In this document: positions 1 through 6,287 of the stretch, in pieces
Layout: each line of letters starts with the position of its first letter
How positions within the stretch are numbered: position 1 is the first letter of the stretch
Origin: a virus
IMG/VR virus record: IMGVR_UViG_3300036985_007539
Span: 1-22,820 of that record
DNA length: 22,820 nt
Reading direction: 5' to 3' (one strand)
Notes under the pieces: model-generated
Told to the model about the DNA's origin: nothing
Database searches by the model: none
Seen by the model: the letters and a program-made list of their open reading frames with translations, nothing else
Program-made: the position numbers and the translations under genes

Positions 1-651
1 ATCATGGACATTCTTAAGACTTATTTTCTTTATATCCTCTTCACGTCCAGGAAACATTGCTTCTAATTGTTTCTTAGACTTCCACATTCTACGCCATAAA
101 TAGTTACAGTCAGATAAATCTTTCTTGCAAAAATAGGGATCGATAAGGAAAGAACTATATCCTACGTTATCTACACAAATATCACCATTAACACTATCTG
201 TACGATAATCCATCCATACACTAAGAAGATTCATACCTGTAGTTATTGCACCTTCAAATGCTTCGCTTATTGTTTCAAGGATATTATCTCTTTTACATAT
301 CCAAAATAGAATTTTACTTATTTGATCAGCGGTATATTCATCACTTCCTTCTATAGGAACGGCTATCATACTTTTACGATTTTTTCGTTGATAACCTGTT
401 ACCATATCTACGATACGTCTAATTCTATTGAAACTAAAATTCTTTCTACTGTTACGTGTACCTATATCGATGCCATAGACATCACTCCATAGTTTTTGAT
501 CACCTGCTTTGAAACGCATGTCTATATCAGCTTCAGTCCAATAAGACTGATTGATAGTCAAAGCTTGAGCATAGCTTTGCTCCATCATTCTTTTGATATT
601 TTGATCATTTCCATCAACATAGTAATTTTCGTCCATTACAGGATAGCTCAT
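1..651 (-). CDS. Portal protein, N-terminal part (runs off the left edge)
   Basis: An open frame of 217 codons starts at ATG 651 and reaches the window edge without a stop. The start follows TAGGTAAAA, a usable ribosome site, 6 bases after the stop of the upstream fibre gene. The product looks like the portal of podoviruses of the P22 type, the ring at the capsid vertex through which DNA is packaged and ejected. Supporting stretches are RRIVDMVTGYQRKNRK at residues 78-93 and DPYFCKKDLSDCNYLWRR at 171-188. P22-type portals usually carry a 'basic arginine-rich start, then DPxxxxxDxxD.xY' pattern at these places. Most of the protein, with the crown and barrel regions, lies outside the window. 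It is the last visible gene of the leftward fibre operon, an unusual position because portals normally sit with scaffold and capsid genes, which here run in the opposite direction. Confidence 0.85.
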   Translation of the reverse strand, partial: MSYPVMDENYYVDGNDQNIKRMMEQSYAQALTINQSYWTEADIDMRFKAGDQKLWSDVYGIDIGTRNSRKNFSFNRIRRIVDMVTGYQRKNRKSMIAVPIEGSDEYTADQISKILFWICKRDNILETISEAFEGAITTGMNLLSVWMDYRTDSVNGDICVDNVGYSSFLIDPYFCKKDLSDCNYLWRRMWKSKKQLEAMFPGREEDIKKISLKNVHD

Positions 652-657
652 TTTTAC

Positions 658-1392
658 CTATGCATTTGTTAAAGTTTTATGATAATCATAAGTAGATACA
701 ACATTATATGTTTTTGCTGTTTCTCCAGCAAATTTTATAACTATTTTTTGATTAGGAATATCAGCAGAAACTGTTACTACAGGATTGCCAGCACTATCAT
801 ATAATTGATTAATGATAGAATTTATAACTGTGATATTACCTCCAACAGCTCTTCTAGCTCCAGTGAAAACAGTAGACATATAAGCTTCATTATAAGTACT
901 TCTAAAAGCATTTATACGGGCTTCTATAGAGATCATTTCACCTTCAGACAATGGTATAGATATGATATTTGTTGGAGAATTATTAACCGTTTGTATAGCG
1001 CTCTGAGCAAACTCACGTTTAGATCCAGTATAACCAACTACTGGAGTAAATTGTAATGTTAAAGTATTCAAAGTGCCGATAGTTTCCAGTCCATTTTCTG
1101 CAGTTATTGTTATAACACCATTTATATCAGGATTAGCAAAACCAGAATCAGCGGCAATACTATCAAATATATTACTAGCTTGGCCAAATTGAATCCATGT
1201 AGCGATAGGACCATTTTTATTTACCAATAGATAAGCTGTATCATTAACTTCATTTATCCAAATGTCACCAATATCAAAACTTCGATGATCTTGGCTTGTT
1301 GGTGATCTAGGAATAATATGAAGATTAGGTGGATTACTTTCTTTAATACCTAAATAACCTAAAGGTTGTCCGACTGGTAAACTTTTGCCCAC
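658..1392 (-). CDS. Tail fibre / tip protein with C-terminal domain B
   Basis: A 244-residue virion protein, probably a tail fibre or receptor-binding tip. The start is GTG at 1392: AGGTGG lies 5 bases upstream and overlaps the stop of the preceding gene, and no nearby in-frame ATG competes. Residues 35-75 hold a short 'IGDIWINE...TAYLLV...ATWIQFG' module that is common in phage fibres and other surface proteins. Residues 120-244 (domain B, starting at GYTGS) align with the C-terminal half of the neighbouring 269-residue protein. Shared landmarks include GYTGS, a central EAR, ARRA followed by a glycine, DSAGNPV versus DSAGSPT, and a closing VVSxYxYH. The shared C-terminus and divergent N-terminus suggest duplication followed by module exchange. 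There is no recognisable enzyme motif. The exact receptor and place in the tail are not known. Confidence 0.75.
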   Translation of the reverse strand: MGKSLPVGQPLGYLGIKESNPPNLHIIPRSPTSQDHRSFDIGDIWINEVNDTAYLLVNKNGPIATWIQFGQASNIFDSIAADSGFANPDINGVITITAENGLETIGTLNTLTLQFTPVVGYTGSKREFAQSAIQTVNNSPTNIISIPLSEGEMISIEARINAFRSTYNEAYMSTVFTGARRAVGGNITVINSIINQLYDSAGNPVVTVSADIPNQKIVIKFAGETAKTYNVVSTYDYHKTLTNA

Positions 1393-1400
1393 ATTCCCAC

Positions 1401-2210
1401 CTATGTGTTAGTTTTTATAAAATGATATCTATAACTTACAACCCAGTTCCATGTTTCAGTACCAACACCAGTTACTAATAATCTTACATCATTAGAACTG
1501 ACATCAGCATCTACTGTTGGAGATCCTGCAGAATCTTCTTGTACATCAATAATAGGATCAGAAACTTCTAAAGCGCCTGCGGCAGCTCTTCTTGCAGTAT
1601 ATCTAAGGAAACCTCCACATGAAGCAGCATAATCACTTTTAAAGCCACCAAAACGAGCTTCAACAACAACCATTGTACTGGTAGCTAAAGTAATAGCAGC
1701 TATCTGTGTTGGTGTAGTATTAGTAGTTTGTACACCAGCTTGTTTAAGGATATCATTAGAACCAGTATATCCTGAAGCTGTTCCTTTAATATCTAATGAT
1801 AATATTCCACTAATATTATTGCTATCATCAATAAGAACACCACTGTCTTTGATCAGCTTACCAGTTGTAGAATTATATCTAACAATAGCATTGGCTGTAG
1901 CACCTGCAGGACCAACTACATCACCAACTTTATTCTCTATCCACGATAGTTGAGCAGCACCGTCTGTTTTTAAGATATAACCAGCAGTACCGTCAGCTTG
2001 TGGCCACTTTAAGCCATCTAAAACGAGATCACCAGCGGCTTTAGGAGTAAGCGTGATACCAACATTAGCATCAGTTCCAGCACCTGATATTGTAATACCA
2101 TTCATAGACAATTGTGCAGTAGCTACATTCGTTGTAATTGTAGTAGCGTTAGCTGTGTTAGCTATAAAATCTTTTGTTAAACTTATCGAACCTTTAAAAC
2201 TGTAGGGCAT
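1401..2210 (-). CDS. Tail fibre protein: one 124-residue repeat plus domain B
   Basis: A 269-residue fibre protein. Residues 22-145 are a single copy of the 124-residue repeat that occurs four times in the next gene upstream. It includes ITISGAG, LDGLKWPQADGTAGY, GDVVGPAGATANA and IDDSNN. Residues 146-269 form domain B, shared with the 244-residue protein downstream and beginning GYTGS. The repeat resembles the glycine/threonine-rich repeats of beta-structured phage fibres, so the likely layout is a trimeric shaft segment followed by a distal tip. The ATG at 2210 has AGGTT about 6 bases upstream, just after a strongly folded intergenic sequence. That fold separates this gene from the long repeat fibre and might set the ratio of the two products. 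Confidence 0.8.
   Translation of the reverse strand: MPYSFKGSISLTKDFIANTANATTITTNVATAQLSMNGITISGAGTDANVGITLTPKAAGDLVLDGLKWPQADGTAGYILKTDGAAQLSWIENKVGDVVGPAGATANAIVRYNSTTGKLIKDSGVLIDDSNNISGILSLDIKGTASGYTGSNDILKQAGVQTTNTTPTQIAAITLATSTMVVVEARFGGFKSDYAASCGGFLRYTARRAAAGALEVSDPIIDVQEDSAGSPTVDADVSSNDVRLLVTGVGTETWNWVVSYRYHFIKTNT
1776..2147 (-). repeat. Fifth copy of the 372-base fibre repeat
   Basis: This unit codes for residues 22-145 of the 269-residue fibre protein and matches the four-unit array of the neighbouring gene in length, phase and landmarks (TTITTNVATAQLS at the start, IDDSNN near the end). It links the two fibre genes as a potential recombination site. Confidence 0.8.
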
Positions 2211-2214
2211 ATTA

Positions 2215-2279
2215 AACCTATATGGTTAAAAACCATATCCATCCTATGATAAACATATATCATAGGAGGGATATAGGTT
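2215..2279 (-). repeat. Nested inverted repeats between two fibre genes
   Basis: The 79-base gap between the fibre genes is nearly all inverted repeat. ATATCC-a-TCCTATGAT (2235-2250) pairs with ATCATAGGA-g-GGATAT (2259-2274), giving 15 pairs with one mismatch and an 8-base loop. A second hairpin, TATGGTT/AACCATA (2221-2227 with 2231-2237), overlaps it. An outer pair, AACCTATAT/ATATAGGTT (2215-2223 with 2271-2279), encloses both. No long T-run follows on the leftward strand, so a simple intrinsic terminator is unlikely. A processing site, an attenuator, or a control on translation of the downstream fibre gene is possible. Confidence 0.8.
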
Positions 2280-2289
2280 AAAGTAATAA

Positions 2290-3930
2290 TTAGAATATAT
2301 AAATACCAGCGCGGAAACGTCCATCAGGAGTTTCAGGAACGCGTAAAGCTACATCACCATTAGCTTTTGTAATTCTAATGCGATCAACGCTAGCAACATC
2401 TAAATTAGTTCCATCATATTCCATAACAGTAACCATTGGATCAACTTTACCATGAGTTGCAGCAGTGATTGTACGAGTATAGAAACCACCACTAGCAGCT
2501 CCCCAAGCAGTATTTACGTCAGCATCAAATATTGGGTATTTAGCTATTGAAGGTTGAGCAACCCAAGAAAGTTGAGCAGCACCATCTGTTTTAAGAACAT
2601 AACCAGCAGTACCGTCAGCCTGTGGCCACTTTAGACCATCTAAAGTTAAATCACCAGCGGCTTTAGGAGTAAGAGTGATACCAACGTTAGCATCAGTTCC
2701 AGCACCTGATATTGTAATACCACTTGCAGATAATTGTGCAGCAGCAACGTTTGTTGTAATAGTGGTAGCGTTAGCAGTAGTAGCTGTAATAGCTGCAACA
2801 CCAGTAACGTTATTACTGTCATCGATGATAACGCTTGATCCTTGGATAATTTTACCAGTAGTTAGGTCAAATCTAGCAATAGCATTATCAGTAGCTGAAG
2901 CAGGACCAACTACATCACCTGATGTTTGAGCTACCCAAGAAAGTTGAGCAGAACCATTGGTCTTTAATACATAACCAGCAGTACCATCAGCTTGTGGCCA
3001 TTTTAAGCCATCTAACGTTAAATCACCATTAGCTTTAGGTGTTAAAGTTATACCAACATTTGGATCAGTGCCAGCACCTGATATTGTGATGCCACTAACA
3101 GACAACTGTGCAGCAGCAACGTTTGTTGTAATAGTTGTTCCATTTAAGGTTGTACCAGTTAATGCTACGACACCTGTGACGTTATTGCTATCATCTACGA
3201 TAATTCCAGAATTCTGTATTAATTTACCAGTAGCTAAGTCATATCTTGCTAAAGCATTATCGGTAGAAGAAGCAGGACCAACTACATCACCAGTGGCAGT
3301 AGAAACCCAAGAAAGTTGACCAGCACCATCTGTTTTAAGGACATAACCAGCAGTACCATCAGCTTGTGGCCATTTAAGACCATCTAAAGTTAAGTCACCA
3401 GCGCCTTTAGGCGTAAGTGTGATACCAACAGCAGCATTAGAACCAGCACCTGATATTGTGATGCCGCTAACAGACAACTGTGCAGTAGCAACGTTTGTTG
3501 TAATAGTGGTAGCATTAGCTGTAGTAGCTGTAATAGCTGCAACACCAGTAACATTATTACTGTCATCAATAACAACACTACTATCTTTAATCAACTTGCC
3601 AGTTGTAGAATTATATCTAGGAATAGCATTAGCTGTAGCACCTGCAGGTCCTACAACATCACCTAATGTTTGAGCTACCCAAGAAAGTTGTGCAGCACCG
3701 TCTGTTTTTAAGATATAACCAGCAGTACCGTCAGCTTGTGGCCACTTAAGACCATCTAAAGTTAAGTCACCGGCGCCTTTAGGCGTAAGTGTAATGCCAA
3801 CATCAGTATTAGAACCAGCACCTGATATTGTGATGCCGCTCAAAGATAGTTGTGCAGCAGCAACGTTTGTAGTAATTGTAGTAGCATTAAAACCGCCTAA
3901 CACTACTAACGAGCCATAAAGATTTGCCAT
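2290..3930 (-). CDS. Long tail fibre with four 124-residue repeats and tip domain A
   Basis: A 546-residue fibre protein. After 15 leader residues come three full repeats of 124 residues (16-139, 140-263, 264-387) and a fourth truncated to 72 residues (388-459). Each opens with TTITTNVA.AQLS and contains LDGLKWPQADGTAGY and GDVVGPA; the full copies also end with a DDSNNVTG segment. Residues 460-546 are tip domain A, with GGFYTRTITAATHG, MEYDGTNLD and a closing PDGRFRAGIYIF. The same domain closes the 139-residue protein encoded just upstream. These repeats are typical of low-complexity beta shafts in phage fibres, and the tip probably contacts the host surface. The gene begins 10 bases after the upstream gene's stop, with GGAGGC before the ATG. 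The unit number could change by recombination between the nearly identical DNA copies. Confidence 0.85.
   Translation of the reverse strand: MANLYGSLVVLGGFNATTITTNVAAAQLSLSGITISGAGSNTDVGITLTPKGAGDLTLDGLKWPQADGTAGYILKTDGAAQLSWVAQTLGDVVGPAGATANAIPRYNSTTGKLIKDSSVVIDDSNNVTGVAAITATTANATTITTNVATAQLSVSGITISGAGSNAAVGITLTPKGAGDLTLDGLKWPQADGTAGYVLKTDGAGQLSWVSTATGDVVGPASSTDNALARYDLATGKLIQNSGIIVDDSNNVTGVVALTGTTLNGTTITTNVAAAQLSVSGITISGAGTDPNVGITLTPKANGDLTLDGLKWPQADGTAGYVLKTNGSAQLSWVAQTSGDVVGPASATDNAIARFDLTTGKIIQGSSVIIDDSNNVTGVAAITATTANATTITTNVAAAQLSASGITISGAGTDANVGITLTPKAAGDLTLDGLKWPQADGTAGYVLKTDGAAQLSWVAQPSIAKYPIFDADVNTAWGAASGGFYTRTITAATHGKVDPMVTVMEYDGTNLDVASVDRIRITKANGDVALRVPETPDGRFRAGIYIF
2554..3885 (-). 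repeat. 372-base direct repeat array (3 full + 1 partial units)
   Basis: The DNA units are 3885-3514, 3513-3142, 3141-2770 and the truncated 2769-2554, exactly 372 bases apart and therefore always in frame. A further full unit lies in the next gene at 2147-1776. Segments such as the code for LDGLKWPQADGTAGY are almost identical in all copies, which makes unequal recombination likely. Confidence 0.85.
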
Positions 3931-3940
3931 AAAGCCTCCT

Positions 3941-4360
3941 TTAGGATATGACTATTTTTGCTCTAAATCTCAAATCCGGAGAATCCGGAACTTTTATTGT
4001 AATGTCACCATTAGATGCCATTTCTAAGACATCAACAATAATTTGCGTCGATTTTACACCATCGTATTCATATGTATCTGTCGATGGTAATAATCCTCTT
4101 CCATGTGTTGCAGCAGTAATTATTCTGTAGTAATAACCACCTAAAGGTCCAGACCATCCAATTGTCGAATTAGTATCAGTTTCACTATATTTTGATAAGC
4201 CACCAACTACTTGAGATAATTTTAGTGGAGTAATAATTGTAGTATCATTAACACCCGCTAAAGCTTCAGCTGCTGTAGCTAATCTAGCCTTACCTTTTAC
4301 TAATTCTGTTGCATCTGGAACACTACCTGCAGTACTATTTATAATACCAGCATTTGACAT
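3941..4360 (-). CDS. Short fibre / collar-type protein with tip domain A
   Basis: A 139-residue protein. Residues 16-52 read as a phage fibre repeat (the ATxxxKGxxxLATxxExxAGxxxxxxxTPxxL pattern): ATELVKGKARLATAAEALAG followed by TIITPLKLSQ. Residues 57-139 are tip domain A, shared with the C-terminus of the 546-residue fibre: GGYYYRIITAATHG, a YEYDG and a closing PDLRFRAKIVIS. The ATG at 4360 follows an AAGGAGT-like site. The gene sits between the first gene of the operon and the long fibre gene. It may be a short fibre, an attachment piece or a competing tip that uses the same fold as the long fibre. No enzymatic signature is seen. Confidence 0.75.
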   Translation of the reverse strand: MSNAGIINSTAGSVPDATELVKGKARLATAAEALAGVNDTTIITPLKLSQVVGGLSKYSETDTNSTIGWSGPLGGYYYRIITAATHGRGLLPSTDTYEYDGVKSTQIIVDVLEMASNGDITIKVPDSPDLRFRAKIVIS

Positions 4361-4369
4361 ATGTACTCC

Positions 4370-4717
4370 TTATGTTCCAGACTCTACAGTAAGTATTTCT
4401 ACAGAAATCCATCCAGAAGCAGGTGCAGTACCTGTTATATGTTTACAATAAAATTTAGTTCCAACTTCTATAAATTGAGGAGCATTTCCTAAAGCTTTAT
4501 TAGCAGTTACATCCCATACTTGGAATGAATTTGCAGGAAGTTTCAATTTATTTGTTGAACCATCGTCAGAAAAGTATATCGTTTCGTTAGTATTATTTGT
4601 AATTTTAACGATACGAGCACATTTAGTTGTCGCATTTCCAACAGCAGTATAACTATCGGTAATGACGCCGAATGCTAATTCACGGATAACATCCCAGCCA
4701 GCTCTTTTGCCATACAT
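4370..4717 (-). CDS. Small virion-associated protein, first gene of the fibre operon
   Basis: A 115-residue protein beginning MYGKRAGWDVIRELAFG at ATG 4717, with AAGGG 6 bases upstream. The open frame extends further back to a TTG at 4789 and an ATG at 4762. However, the TTG lies within the -35 hexamer and that ATG overlaps the -10 of a very good leftward promoter (4761-4789), so neither can be on the transcript. The protein is rich in beta-prone stretches (YFSDDGSTNKLKLPANSF, SGWISVEIL) and resembles small virion accessory proteins next to fibre genes. I do not recognise a named family. It starts the operon that continues into the fibre and portal genes. Confidence 0.65.
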   Translation of the reverse strand: MYGKRAGWDVIRELAFGVITDSYTAVGNATTKCARIVKITNNTNETIYFSDDGSTNKLKLPANSFQVWDVTANKALGNAPQFIEVGTKFYCKHITGTAPASGWISVEILTVESGT

Positions 4718-4760
4718 AAAAAACCCTTTTTTATGCACACTAAAGTTTGTATCTGTCTTC

Positions 4761-4789
4761 ATATTAAATTTTTTAACGATAGGTAACAA
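4761..4789 (-). promoter_or_regulatory. Sigma70-type promoter for the leftward fibre-portal operon
   Basis: On the minus strand TTGTTA (4789-4784) is separated by exactly 17 bases from TAATAT (4766-4761). Transcription should start near 4754, upstream of the ATG at 4717. This decides the start of the first gene. Confidence 0.7.
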
Positions 4790-4796
4790 GAATTAT

Positions 4797-4824
4797 TTTA
4801 CATAAAAGAATAAACATGTAGAAT
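4797..4824 (+). promoter_or_regulatory. Candidate rightward promoter
   Basis: TTTACA (4797-4802), a 16-base spacer and TAGAAT (4819-4824) precede the 82-codon ORF starting at 4860. It is back to back with the leftward promoter, so both may share control. Confidence 0.45.
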
Positions 4825-4859
4825 ATGATTTTATCAACAAAAAAAACTTATGGTGTTTT

Positions 4860-5108
4860 ATGAAATTTTCAATAGATGAATGTTTAAGACAAAAAATTGG
4901 TATTTGTATAGATGATGCAAAGATATTCTATTTTGATTTTCCTAGTACTTCTAAGATAGAAGAATTACATGAAGTTGTTTCTGAACTAAAAATAGCCTTG
5001 TGGAATACTATGGAAGCAGAAAAGAAGGCTAATGAGGAAAATAAAATAGTAGAAATGCCAACAGAAGAAATTTGTTGTGAAATATGTTCTGAAGAAGAAC
5101 CAAAATAA
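4860..5108 (+). CDS. Small acidic protein of unknown function
   Basis: An 82-residue ORF starting at ATG 4860 with GGTG 4 bases upstream. It is strongly acidic toward the C-terminus, has a predicted helical middle (EELHEVVSELKIALW, residues 35-49), and ends with a cysteine cluster CCEICSEEE at residues 72-80. It is a single-gene unit: a promoter lies upstream and a strong terminator closes 63 bases downstream. The cysteines could bind metal, but the number and spacing fit no family I know. Because it is isolated and divergent from the fibre operon, a regulatory or host-takeover role is possible but only inferred. Confidence 0.6.
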   Translation: MKFSIDECLRQKIGICIDDAKIFYFDFPSTSKIEELHEVVSELKIALWNTMEAEKKANEENKIVEMPTEEICCEICSEEEPK

Positions 5109-5133
5109 TATTCTCCGTTTAAACTTTGATATT

Positions 5134-5171
5134 ACCATCATGATTTCCTAAAGGTCATGATGGTTTTTTTT
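5134..5171 (+). terminator. Intrinsic terminator after the 82-codon gene
   Basis: ACCATCATGA (5134-5143) pairs perfectly with TCATGATGGT (5155-5164) around an 11-base loop, followed by eight T residues (5164-5171). Confidence 0.9.
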
Positions 5172-5247
5172 GTTTCCAACACTTTCTAAGATAAGATAAA
5201 TATATATATATATCTTCTTCTTAATACACTGTGGATTTGATCATAAG

Positions 5248-5376
5248 TGGTCATTTTGGGAAGTAAGTGCATGTTTATAATTTGTTTACAAGCAGTTCAG
5301 TACATACTTGCACTTAAACGATCTACTGCAAGTATAGAATTCCATACTTGCAGTTTACATATTTGATATATGACCA
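5248..5376. promoter_or_regulatory. Cluster of palindromic half-sites upstream of the capsid operon
   Basis: A 30-base palindrome (5325-5354) has arms ACTGCAAGTAT and ATACTTGCAGT around an EcoRI-like GAATTC centre, with one mismatched pair. Related half-sites occur at 5303-5315 (CATACTTGCACTT) and 5265-5273 (AAGTGCATG). The whole is bracketed by the inverted heptamers TGGTCAT (5248-5254) and ATGACCA (5370-5376). No ORF of useful length lies here. A regulator-binding region is the simplest reading. Confidence 0.6.
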
Positions 5377-5397
5377 TTAACAGAAAAATAATTTTCA

Positions 5398-5425
5398 TTG
5401 ATAAAAAATTAGAATCTAGTAATAT
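5398..5425 (+). promoter_or_regulatory. Promoter of the capsid-tail operon
   Basis: TTGATA (5398-5403), a 16-base spacer and TAATAT (5420-5425). Transcription should start near 5432, giving a leader of about 85 bases before the scaffold ATG at 5518. No other equally good promoter appears before the end of the operon at 16072. Confidence 0.65.
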
Positions 5426-5475
5426 AAGATTAAATTTAATCTTGATGCGCTGCTCGCGTTAGAGTTCAAGATTAA
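5426..5475 (+). promoter_or_regulatory. Overlapping palindrome and leader hairpin
   Basis: AAGATTAAATTTAATCTT (5426-5443) is a perfect 18-base palindrome over the expected transcription start. Its right arm can instead pair downstream: TTAATCTTGA (5436-5445) with TCAAGATTAA (5466-5475), a 10-base stem around a 20-base loop containing GCG..CGC. The two folds exclude each other. Confidence 0.65.
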
Positions 5476-5517
5476 GTAGTTAACAGCAGAACAGGTATTC
5501 GCTATACCAGGAGTGTT

Positions 5518-6255
5518 ATGTCAGAAGAATTTAATGAAGCGCAAGTAGTGGAAGTCGCTGCTCCACAGGACGAAGGCACTCAAGCCTCGGAAGTAGAAAC
5601 AAAAGAAGTTCAAAAGCCAAGTTCCGATGAGCAAGAACGTAACTGGAGATCTCTTAGACAAGCTAAAGAAGAGGCAGACCGTAAAAATCAAGCATATGAA
5701 AGACAAATTGCTGAATATACTTCTTTGGTTAAAGAATTAGTTGTTGGTAAACAGCAACAAAATCAGGTACCTGAAGAAGTAGAAGACGATGCAGACATTC
5801 CAACGTTTGCTCAAACGAAGAAAACAGTTAGACGAGAAGCTGAAAAGATTGCTCGCGAGATTGTTTCTGAGACTTTAGCAAAACGTGAACAAGCAGAAGC
5901 ACCTAGGCGATTAGTTCAAGAATATGCTGATTTTGATGAAGTTGTAAGTAAAGAAAATGTTGATTACTTAATTAAAAACGAACCGGAATTAGCAGCAATC
6001 TTAGGTAGTGTTGGGGATCAATATAACAAAGGCAAAGCTGCCTATAAGTTTATAAAGAACCTCAATATTTCAAAAAGTAAAGATGTTGAGTCCATGAAAA
6101 AAGATGCCTCCAAAAATTCGGTTAAACCGGTATCGCCAAATGCTATAGCTGGGCGAAATTCTGTGGGAGATGCTAATACTTTTTCTCGTGGTTTAACACC
6201 TGATCTTAAAAAGCAACTCTATCAAGAAATGATGGATGCTATCAAAAGAGGCTAA
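5518..6255 (+). CDS. Capsid scaffolding protein
   Basis: A 245-residue, highly charged protein starting at ATG 5518 with AGGAG 4 bases upstream. It is rich in Glu, Lys and Gln, has a helical coiled-coil region (residues about 40-75, NWRSLRQAKEEADRKNQAYE) and a second charged helix around 100-128. It ends with a basic tail, EMMDAIKRG. Size, charge pattern and position directly before the major capsid gene match phage scaffolding proteins. These line the inside of the procapsid, guide capsid assembly and leave before or during DNA packaging. No protease motif is visible, so it is unlikely to be a scaffold-protease fusion. It is the first gene of the rightward virion operon, 32 bases ahead of the capsid gene. 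Confidence 0.75.
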   Translation: MSEEFNEAQVVEVAAPQDEGTQASEVETKEVQKPSSDEQERNWRSLRQAKEEADRKNQAYERQIAEYTSLVKELVVGKQQQNQVPEEVEDDADIPTFAQTKKTVRREAEKIAREIVSETLAKREQAEAPRRLVQEYADFDEVVSKENVDYLIKNEPELAAILGSVGDQYNKGKAAYKFIKNLNISKSKDVESMKKDASKNSVKPVSPNAIAGRNSVGDANTFSRGLTPDLKKQLYQEMMDAIKRG

Positions 6256-6287
6256 TCTAATTCTGGAATAATCTGGAGTTAAAAACT

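Larger units (their letters stand above)
5109..5517. other. Gene-free regulatory region before the scaffold gene
   Basis: This 409-base stretch holds, in order, the terminator of the preceding gene, an AT dinucleotide tract near 5200-5213 flanked by AAGATA and TATCTT, the palindrome cluster at 5248-5376, a promoter at 5398-5425 and a folded leader at 5426-5475. I see no convincing small gene. Confidence 0.7.

Noticed and set aside
2675-3673. Three similar hydrophobic rightward ORFs (2675-2929, 3068-3319, 3419-3673) opposite the fibre repeats
   Set aside because: They are antisense shadows that recur because the 372-base repeats recur. They lie inside a clear fibre gene and their Val/Ala-rich products follow from its Thr/Gly-rich codons.
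1776-3885. Diversity-generating retroelement acting on the fibre genes
   Set aside because: No reverse transcriptase or template/variable repeat signature is visible; the repeats are in-frame shaft units.
4718-4789. N-terminal extension of the first fibre-operon gene to TTG 4789 or ATG 4762
   Set aside because: These codons overlap the -35 and -10 of the promoter; ATG 4717 has a proper ribosome site.
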